From an uncultured Candidatus Pelagibacter sp. (GTDB lineage Bacteria; Pseudomonadota; Alphaproteobacteria; Pelagibacterales; Pelagibacteraceae): a DNA stretch of 38,475 nucleotides. Where the stretch lies: the NCBI GenBank assembly GCA_905618915.1, contig CAJQTI010000044.1, forward strand, positions 1 to 38,475. The letters are read 5' to 3'. The first letter of the stretch is position 1; each line of letters starts with the position of its first letter. Of this stretch, positions 32,873-38,475 are shown piece by piece. Below the pieces are notes generated by a model, which saw only the letters and a list, made by a program, of their open reading frames with translations, did no database searches and had not been told where the DNA came from. The translations under genes and the position numbers were made by a program.

Positions 32873-33190
32873 ATGACTGATTTTACAAAAATTTTAGATA
32901 AAGCAAAAGAATTAGAGTCTAAAATGAAAGAAAGCCAAGAAAAAATAAAAAACATTCAAGTAGAAGGAACGTCTGGCTCAAATTCTGTAAAGGTTACTTT
33001 AAATGGTGAAAATGAAATGATTAAAATTGATCTTTCAGATGAGATATTGAAGGAAGATAAGATTATAATTGAAGACTTGATAGTGGCTGCTCATAACAAT
33101 GCAAAATCAGAATTAAAATCCAAGACTTCTGAAGAAATTTCTAAGTCTACAAGTGGATTTGGTATTCCTGGTTTTAAATGGCCACTTTAA
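32873..33190 (+). CDS. ybaB: YbaB/EbfC family nucleoid-associated protein
   Basis: A 105-aa small dimeric DNA-binding protein that coats the nucleoid in homologs. It has the N-terminal helix with AKELESKMKESQEKIKNIQV, the central strand pair VKVTLNGENEMIKIDLS, LVAAHNNAK-like IVAAHNNAKSELKSK (helix) and a Gly/Pro-rich tail (FGIPGFKWPL) with PG near the end as in the family. The order dnaX-ybaB-recR is widely conserved. It starts 3 nt after dnaX and ends 4 nt before recR. Confidence 0.92.
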   Translation: MTDFTKILDKAKELESKMKESQEKIKNIQVEGTSGSNSVKVTLNGENEMIKIDLSDEILKEDKIIIEDLIVAAHNNAKSELKSKTSEEISKSTSGFGIPGFKWPL

Positions 33191-33194
33191 GAAT

Positions 33195-33806
33195 ATGCAA
33201 AATATTAATGAGATAGAAGAGTTAATTAAATTAATTTCTAAACTTCCCGGCTTAGGTCCTAAATCTGCAAAAAGAATTGTGTTAAAACTTATTAATAATA
33301 GAGATGAACTTGTAAAGCCAATGGCAAATACTCTGGCACAAGTTTATAAAAATGTTATTAGATGTCAATCTTGTGGCACTTTAAAATCTAACTCATTAGG
33401 CTGCGATAACTGTGAAAATTCAAAAGAAAAATATAATAAAATATGTGTAGTTGAAGATATTGCGGATCAATGGTCAATTGAAAATTCGAATATTTATAAA
33501 GGTTACTTTCATATTCTTGGTGGAACTATTTCTTCTGCTGGTCAGAGAAAAGAAGATCTTTTAATCAATTCATTAGTAGAAAGAGTTTCAAGAGAAAATA
33601 TTGAAGAAGTTATACTGGCAACAAGTGCAACAGTAGAAGGTCAAACTACAGCCTATTATATAGAAGATAGTTTAAAGAAAACCTCTACTAAAGTTACAAA
33701 ACTTGCTCAAGGACTTCCTGTTGGAGGTGAAATAGAAAGCCTTGATGATGGAACTTTATATTCTGCTTTTAAAAATAGAACCAGAATAAAAACTAGTTCA
33801 GACTAG
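33195..33806 (+). CDS. recR: Recombination protein RecR
   Basis: Works with RecF and RecO to load RecA on gaps. I choose ATG 33195 (203 aa, MQNINEIEELIKLISKLPGL), 4 nt after ybaB; the frame is open upstream to 33153 but that would overlap ybaB by 38 nt and add 14 unlike residues. Domains: helix-hairpin-helix LPGLGPKSAKRIVLKL (17-32), C4 zinc finger (Cys57, Cys60, Cys70, Cys73), Toprim from about 84 (ICVVED), and the C-terminal QGLPVGGEIESLDDGTL Walker-B-like region. Its 3' end overlaps convergent glcB by 14 bp. Confidence 0.94.
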   Translation: MQNINEIEELIKLISKLPGLGPKSAKRIVLKLINNRDELVKPMANTLAQVYKNVIRCQSCGTLKSNSLGCDNCENSKEKYNKICVVEDIADQWSIENSNIYKGYFHILGGTISSAGQRKEDLLINSLVERVSRENIEEVILATSATVEGQTTAYYIEDSLKKTSTKVTKLAQGLPVGGEIESLDDGTLYSAFKNRTRIKTSSD

Positions 33807-35964
33807 ATTTTTTTAATAATCTATTAAGATGTAATAATGGTTCTGTATAACCGGAAGGTTGTTCTTTACCTTTAAAAATCAAATCACAAGCTGTTTTAAA
33901 AGCAATAGAACTATCAAAGTTATTAAACATTTTTTCATATTTAGAATCAGCTTTATTTTGATCATCAACAATCTTTGACATTTTTTTCATTATTTCCATT
34001 ACTTGAGATTTTGTGCAAATATCATGATGAATCCAGTTAGCAATATGTTGTGATGAAATTCTTAAAGTTGCTCTATCTTCCATTAATCCTATATTGTTAA
34101 TATCAGGAACTTTTGAACAACCAACTCCCTGATCTATCCATCTTACAACGTACCCTAAAAGAGTTTGTGCAGAATTTGAAATTTCAGAATTAATTTCCTC
34201 CATTGACCAATTTGGTCTATTGGCTATTGGTACTGTTAATAAATCATCAAGTTTTGCAGATTCTCTTTTTTGAATTTCTTTTTGTTTATCAAAAATATTT
34301 ATTTCATGATAATGCAAAGCATGTAGAGCTGCTGCTGTAGGTGAGGGAACCCAAGCACAATTTGCACCAGCATTTAGATGGCCATTTTTTTGCTCCATCA
34401 TTTCTTTCATTTTATCGGGCATAGCCCACATTCCTTTACCAATTTGAGCCTTACCAGAAAAACCACATTGAAGACCTATGTCAACGTTATTATTTTCATA
34501 TGCTCCGATCCATTTAGAAGATTTCATATCTCCTTTTTTAATCATAGGACCAGCTTCCATTGAAGTATGCATTTCATCACCAGTACGATCTAAAAAACCA
34601 GTATTAATAAAAAATACTCTATTCTGAAGTGTTCTAATGCACTCTTTTAAGTTAGAAGAGGTTCTTCTTTCTTCATCCATAATTCCAACTTTGCATGTAT
34701 ATTTTTCCAATTCTAAAACTTCTTCAACTTTAGTAAAAATTAAATCTGTAAATGAAGTTTCATCAGGACCATGCATTTTTGGTTTAACTATATAAATAGA
34801 ACCACTTCTAGAATTACCTCTTTTTTTAATATCATGAAGGCACGCCGCTGAAGTTATGAAAGCATCCATAATACCTTCTGGTATTTCAGAACCATCTTTT
34901 AAAGTGATTGCTGAGTTAGTCATAAGGTGCCCAACATTTCTTACCAATAATAAACTTCTTCCATGTAGTTTTAATCCTTTTCCATCTTTAGAAATATAAC
35001 TTCTATCAGGATTTAATTTACGTTCGTAAGTCTTTCCATTTTTTTCAAAAGTTGATTTCAAATCACCCTTCATAAGTCCAAGCCAATTACGATAACAAAT
35101 AACTTTGTCATCAGCATCAACTGCAGCAACACTATCTTCGTTATCACAGATAGTCGAAACTGCTGCTTCAACAATAATATCGCTAATTTTAGCAGGATCT
35201 TGTTGAGCACTAAAAGCATTTGGATCTATAATTATTTCTATATGAAGATTATTATTTTTTAGAATTATAGCTGAAGGTGCATTGGTCTCACCTCTATGAC
35301 CAATAAATTTATCTTTATTTTTTAGAGATGTTTCAGCATTATCTTTTAATATAATTAAAGAACCATTATCTATTTTAAATTGCGTAACATTATGCCATTC
35401 AAAATCTTCTAGAGGAAAATATTTTTTTAAAAAGTCTCTTCCATATTTTATAACCATTTCACCTCTTAAAGGATCATATCTCTGAGAAGTACTATCTTCA
35501 GATTGTTCAATTATATCCGTACCATACAAGCTATCATATAAACTCATCCATCTAGCATTAGCAGCATTAAGTGCATATCTTTCATTCATGATTGGAACAA
35601 CTAATTGTGGCCCAGCAATACTAGTTATTTCTTCATCAACATTATTTGTTTTGATTTTAAAATCAGGACCTACTTCTTTTAAATAATCAATTGCTTTTAA
35701 AAATTTTTTATATTCCTCTAGGTTTATTTCATTGCCTTTATTTGTGATGTGCCAATCGTCTATTTTTTTTTGCAAATCTTCTCTTACTTTTAATAGGTCT
35801 TTATTTTTTGGAGCTAATTCATGAACTACCCTATCAAAGCCTACCCAGAATTTTTCTGAAGAAATATTCGTGTCTTTAAGTAACTCTTCATTAACGAAGT
35901 TAAGTAATTTATTAGAAACTGACAGATTGTGTATTTTTGTATATTGTTCTTTCATAGCACCCAT
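33793..35964 (-). CDS. glcB: Malate synthase G
   Basis: Condenses glyoxylate with acetyl-CoA to malate. At 723 aa it is the G form (about 720 aa), with the MGVxxDE-like VGIMDEERRTSSNL segment, FLDRTGDEMHTSMEAG, KSSKWIGAYENNNVDIGLQCG, GKGMWAMPD and GANCAWVPSPTAAALHALHYH. Two possible starts lie close together: ATG 35964 and, in frame, 35955; the second would give MKEQYTKIHN, which resembles relatives. A tandem glycine riboswitch ends about 5 nt upstream of the first ATG. In SAR11 this arrangement is known to couple glycine supply to glyoxylate use. Confidence 0.96.
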   Translation of the reverse strand: MGAMKEQYTKIHNLSVSNKLLNFVNEELLKDTNISSEKFWVGFDRVVHELAPKNKDLLKVREDLQKKIDDWHITNKGNEINLEEYKKFLKAIDYLKEVGPDFKIKTNNVDEEITSIAGPQLVVPIMNERYALNAANARWMSLYDSLYGTDIIEQSEDSTSQRYDPLRGEMVIKYGRDFLKKYFPLEDFEWHNVTQFKIDNGSLIILKDNAETSLKNKDKFIGHRGETNAPSAIILKNNNLHIEIIIDPNAFSAQQDPAKISDIIVEAAVSTICDNEDSVAAVDADDKVICYRNWLGLMKGDLKSTFEKNGKTYERKLNPDRSYISKDGKGLKLHGRSLLLVRNVGHLMTNSAITLKDGSEIPEGIMDAFITSAACLHDIKKRGNSRSGSIYIVKPKMHGPDETSFTDLIFTKVEEVLELEKYTCKVGIMDEERRTSSNLKECIRTLQNRVFFINTGFLDRTGDEMHTSMEAGPMIKKGDMKSSKWIGAYENNNVDIGLQCGFSGKAQIGKGMWAMPDKMKEMMEQKNGHLNAGANCAWVPSPTAAALHALHYHEINIFDKQKEIQKRESAKLDDLLTVPIANRPNWSMEEINSEISNSAQTLLGYVVRWIDQGVGCSKVPDINNIGLMEDRATLRISSQHIANWIHHDICTKSQVMEIMKKMSKIVDDQNKADSKYEKMFNNFDSSIAFKTACDLIFKGKEQPSGYTEPLLHLNRLLKKSSLN

Positions 35965-35968
35965 TTTA

Positions 35969-36116
35969 CCCCATCTGTATTTTTGCCTGAGAGTTTTGCT
36001 CCATCGGCGAGATAAATCTCTTTCCAGAGTGTTATGTTTATTATCGGTCCTTTTGCCTGAGAGTTTCCGGGGTGGTTGCTCCTTCGGCGCTATTATTTAA
36101 TAGTCTCTCCCGATAT
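35969..36116 (-). promoter_or_regulatory. Tandem glycine riboswitch controlling glcB
   Basis: Read on the minus strand, two glycine aptamers stand in tandem. The first (about 36043-36114) begins CGGGAGAGAC and contains GCCGAAGGAGCAA and AACTCTCAGGCAAAA (36051-36065). The second (about 35969-36035) contains GCCGATGGAGCAA and AACTCTCAGGCAAAAA (35981-35995). These repeated blocks are the conserved glycine-binding core. Its 3' end almost touches the glcB start codon, so control of translation start is likely. Such a riboswitch on malate synthase has been described in SAR11. Confidence 0.96.
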
Positions 36117-36117
36117 T

Positions 36118-36138
36118 TATTAAGAATATCTCTTAATA
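36118..36138. promoter_or_regulatory. Perfect 8-bp dyad over the glcB -10 box (candidate operator)
   Basis: TATTAAGA-atatc-TCTTAATA is an exact inverted repeat of 8-bp arms with a 5-bp spacer. It covers the proposed -10 hexamer of glcB (36123-36128) and ends just upstream of the riboswitch. Its size and symmetry suit a dimeric repressor site. AT-rich sequence makes short dyads common, so this is a candidate only. Confidence 0.4.
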
Positions 36139-36150
36139 GAATTATGTCAA
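36123..36150 (-). promoter_or_regulatory. Promoter of glcB and its riboswitch
   Basis: On the minus strand TTGACA (36145-36150) is a perfect -35 box, followed after 16 bp by TATTCT (36123-36128) as -10. Transcription would then start near 36116, at or just before the first riboswitch aptamer. This is the best sigma70-type promoter in the window. Confidence 0.75.
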
Positions 36151-36213
36151 ATATAAATTATTTAAAACATTTTATTGCCTTTTTTCATAATTAATTAATA
36201 ATTAAAAAAATAT

Positions 36214-37320
36214 ATGAAAAATTATTTAAATTTTGAAACAGATATTAAAAATTTAGAGATAGAAATAGACAAACTTAAAGACCCTTATAATCAAGATGGT
36301 CTTTCGGAAGTAGACACAAAAAAAATTTCAGAGTCTCAAAAAGAAATAGATAATAAGCTGCGAGAAATTTACTCCAACTTAGATCCATGGCAAACCACCC
36401 TAGTTGCAAGGCATGAAGATAGGCCTAAAGCAAAATTTTTTATTGATAATTTATTTAAGGATTTTATTCCATTGTCAGGAGACAGATTTTATGGAGAAGA
36501 TAAGTCAGTATTAGCAGGATTTGCAAAATTTAATGAAAAATCAGTTTTAGTTATTGGCCAAGAAAAAGGAGATAGCCTTGAAAGTAGAATTGAAAGAAAT
36601 TTTGGAATGATGAGGCCTGAGGGTTATAGAAAAACAATTAGATTAATGAAATTAGCCAACAAATTTAATATTCCAATAATTTCTTTTATAGATACACCTG
36701 GGGCATATCCTGGCGTAGGTGCAGAAGAGAGAGGCCAAGCTGAGGCAATTGCTAAATCAATTGAGTGCTGCATGTCGTTAAATGTCCCAACACTTGCAAT
36801 TGTTATTGGAGAAGGTGGATCAGGAGGTGCAATAGCACTTGCTTCATCTAACAAAGTAATCATGTTAGAAAATTCAATTTACTCAGTAATATCTCCAGAG
36901 GGTTGCGCTACTATTTTGTGGAGAGATCCCAAAAGAACTTTAGAGGCAGCAAAAGCCATGAAATTATCTTCAAAAGACCTCTTAGAACTAAAAGTAATTG
37001 ATGAAATTATTCCAGAGCCAATTGGGGGCGCCCATAGAGATAGAGATCTAATATTAGATAACGTAAGAAAATCGATTGAAAAAAATTTGAGTGAATTTTT
37101 TAATATGAGTGGAGAAGAAATTTTTAATCATAGGAAAAATAAATTTTTGACTATTGGAAGATCTAAAGGATTCGTAAACCAATTAGATGATTTAAGCACA
37201 CTTAGTATGAAAGAAAACAAGGTTAATATCTTTGTTAAAAATTTATTTAAATCTAAGTTAAATTTAGCTGTTCTGTTTGGAGCAATAGTTTTATTGGGCT
37301 ATTTAATATTTTCTTTATAA
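36214..37320 (+). CDS. accA: Acetyl-CoA carboxylase carboxyltransferase subunit alpha with C-terminal membrane segment
   Basis: Partner of AccD in making malonyl-CoA. The first 320 or so residues match AccA: LEIEIDKLKDPY near the start, WQTTLVARHEDRPKA, GDRFYGEDKS, FGMMRPEGYRKTIRLM, IDTPGAYPGVGAEERGQAEA and GEGGSGGAIAL. The protein then continues for about 50 residues beyond the usual end and finishes with LNLAVLFGAIVLLGYLIFSL (349-368), a clear transmembrane helix preceded by Lys-rich sequence. Typical AccA proteins are soluble and about 320 aa. The stop shares the palindrome TTATAA with the secA stop. Confidence 0.95.
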   Translation: MKNYLNFETDIKNLEIEIDKLKDPYNQDGLSEVDTKKISESQKEIDNKLREIYSNLDPWQTTLVARHEDRPKAKFFIDNLFKDFIPLSGDRFYGEDKSVLAGFAKFNEKSVLVIGQEKGDSLESRIERNFGMMRPEGYRKTIRLMKLANKFNIPIISFIDTPGAYPGVGAEERGQAEAIAKSIECCMSLNVPTLAIVIGEGGSGGAIALASSNKVIMLENSIYSVISPEGCATILWRDPKRTLEAAKAMKLSSKDLLELKVIDEIIPEPIGGAHRDRDLILDNVRKSIEKNLSEFFNMSGEEIFNHRKNKFLTIGRSKGFVNQLDDLSTLSMKENKVNIFVKNLFKSKLNLAVLFGAIVLLGYLIFSL

Positions 37321-38475
37321 GGCCCCACAGCATTTTTTATATTTTTTACCAGACCCACATGGACAGGGTTCATTTCTACTTATTTTCCCACCATTATATT
37401 TTGGATCAATTTTAGTTGCTTCAGGAGGTTCTTTTTCTTGAGTAGGTTCTTGAACTATTTTTAAATTGATTAAAATCGTAACGAAATCCATTTTTAATTT
37501 ATTCAATAAGTTTTCAAAAAGAAAAAAAGCTTCTTTTTTATACTCAACTAATGGATCTCTCTGACCATAAGATCTTAGGCCAATAACTTGTCTCAGTTGT
37601 TCGAGATATTGAATATGTGACTTCCAGTTTAAATCTATGCACTGAAGAAAAATTCTTTTTTCAACTTCTTTTGCTTTTTCCTCACCCAACATTTTAATTC
37701 TCTCATTTCTTGCTTCTAAGAATTTAGAATTAATTTTGTTTTTGAATTCTTCATCTCTTAATTCAGTAACATTTTTGAATTCGTTATCATCAACACTTTT
37801 TCCAAGTAAAGTTTTAAGCTGATTATTAAATTCATTATTTTTAGTTGTTGATAGCTTCTGTGTTTTTAATACAATTAAATGACTAATAATTTCAGATAAA
37901 AATTCATCTGAGTAATCAAAAACTTTTTCACTATTCATTACACTATTTCTTTGAGAAAATATTACATGTCTTTGATCATTTAAAACATCATCAAATTTTA
38001 ATAAATTTTTTCTTATATCAAAATTTCTAGCTTCAACTTTTTGTTGTGCTCTTTCAAGTGCTTTATTAATCCAGGGGTGATCAATACTTTCTCCATCTTT
38101 TAATCCTAGCTTTTGAAGAATATTATTCATAGATTCAGAACCAAAAATTCTCATTAAATCATCTTCTAAACTTACATAAAAAATTGAACTTCCTTCGTCG
38201 CCCTGCCTACCAGCTCTTCCTCTAGCTTGGTTATCAACTCTTCTGGATTCCATTCTTTCAGTACCAATAACAAATAGTCCACCAAGTGATTTTATTTTAT
38301 TTTTATTTTCTAAAAGTTCATCATCAGGCTGACTTCCTTTTTTCCCACCTAATTGAATATCAACACCTCTACCCGAGATACTTGTTGTGATTATAACTGA
38401 GTTCATTTTTCCAGCATTTGCAATGATTTCAGCTTCATTTTCATGATTTTTTGCATTTAATACCACATGTTTAAT
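37315..38475 (-). CDS. secA: Preprotein translocase ATPase SecA, C-terminal part
   Basis: The motor that drives proteins through SecYEG. The gene enters from the right edge; the window holds the last 386 residues and the frame is still open at 38475 (so the GTG at 38466 is not a start). Visible are SGRGVDIQLGG, GTERMESRRVDNQARGRAGRQGD (helicase motifs V and VI), RNFDIRKNLLKFDDVLNDQR, the helical scaffold and wing, and the zinc-binding end NEPCPCGSGKKYKKCCGAL that binds SecB or ribosomes in homologs. Its 3' end overlaps accA by 6 bp. Confidence 0.95.
   Translation of the reverse strand: MKHVVLNAKNHENEAEIIANAGKMNSVIITTSISGRGVDIQLGGKKGSQPDDELLENKNKIKSLGGLFVIGTERMESRRVDNQARGRAGRQGDEGSSIFYVSLEDDLMRIFGSESMNNILQKLGLKDGESIDHPWINKALERAQQKVEARNFDIRKNLLKFDDVLNDQRHVIFSQRNSVMNSEKVFDYSDEFLSEIISHLIVLKTQKLSTTKNNEFNNQLKTLLGKSVDDNEFKNVTELRDEEFKNKINSKFLEARNERIKMLGEEKAKEVEKRIFLQCIDLNWKSHIQYLEQLRQVIGLRSYGQRDPLVEYKKEAFFLFENLLNKLKMDFVTILINLKIVQEPTQEKEPPEATKIDPKYNGGKISRNEPCPCGSGKKYKKCCGAL

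Noticed and set aside
33153-33194. Upstream extension of recR by 14 codons
   Set aside because: It would overlap ybaB by 38 nt and adds residues unlike RecR; ATG 33195 sits 4 nt after the ybaB stop.
33792-33815. CTAG-TTCAGA-CTAG followed by a T run as a recR terminator
   Set aside because: The stem has only four pairs and overlaps the stop codon and the glcB 3' end; too weak to call.
35870-36100. 76-aa plus-strand ORF across the glycine riboswitch
   Set aside because: It runs antisense to glcB and the riboswitch; the conserved aptamer sequences explain this stretch.
1-38475. CRISPR arrays, insertion sequences, prophage integrase or rRNA
   Set aside because: No spaced direct repeats, transposase, integrase or rRNA segments were seen on either strand.

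Overview
This window looks like a piece of the chromosome of a SAR11-type marine alphaproteobacterium (Pelagibacterales). The base composition is very AT-rich, the spacers are near zero, and start and stop codons overlap constantly. Gene order is typical of alphaproteobacteria: murA-DUF2948-hisD-infA, aroA-cmk-rpsA-ihfB, ffs-dnaX-ybaB-recR and gcrA/ABC-2 permease/argD-argF. A tandem glycine riboswitch lies in front of malate synthase, an arrangement described for SAR11. I see no insertion sequence, prophage, CRISPR array or rRNA. The assignment rests on recognised gene content only; no database search was possible.

Layout. 1-4388 (+): the end of a TVP38/DedA-like membrane protein, tRNA-Thr on the minus strand, then a tightly packed run of two small Lys-rich ORFs, dcd, murA, a DUF2948 gene, hisD and infA, followed by tRNA-Phe. 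4470-4683 is the longest empty stretch and holds several hairpins that could form a small RNA. 4684-7882 (+) is a histidine block: tRNA-His, hisS, hisZ, hisG. 8064-11314 (+) is a DNA-end-processing set: rmuC, a RecB/Cas4-type PD-(D/E)XK exonuclease and an ExoI-like sbcB. A thioredoxin follows. 11704-24163 (-) is an almost gapless 14-gene run, transcribed right to left: RNase D-like, kdsD, lptC, lptB, aroA, cmk, rpsA, ihfB, pyrF, trpF, trpB, trpA, accD, folC. 24180-31051: an NDUFA9-like gene, a tiny membrane ORF, gcrA (-), an ABC-2 permease, argD, argF, a cytochrome c (-), kdsB and pheA. 31102-33806 (+): SRP RNA, dnaX, ybaB, recR. 33793-36116 (-): glcB with its glycine riboswitch, promoter and a dyad. 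36214-37320 (+): accA with a C-terminal membrane segment. 37315-end (-): the C-terminal part of secA.

How the genes fit together. Amino-acid biosynthesis (His, Trp, Phe, Arg, EPSP), envelope precursors (MurA, KdsB, KdsD, LptB/C), the fatty-acid entry step (AccA, AccD), nucleotide synthesis (Dcd, PyrF, Cmk) and core translation, replication and repair genes are mixed in compact operons. Four convergent gene pairs overlap at their 3' ends, so there is no room for ordinary terminators there.

The most notable observations are departures from family consensus at key residues: Cmk without the P-loop lysine, a strongly divergent TrpB with Asp at the catalytic Glu109 position, AccD with an altered zinc ribbon, and a tRNA-His without G-1 and with A73. 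Also notable are the RmuC/RecB-like/ExoI set, AccA with a membrane tail, an A9 tract in dnaX that could produce a short gamma-like product, and a perfect 8-bp dyad over the glcB -10 box.
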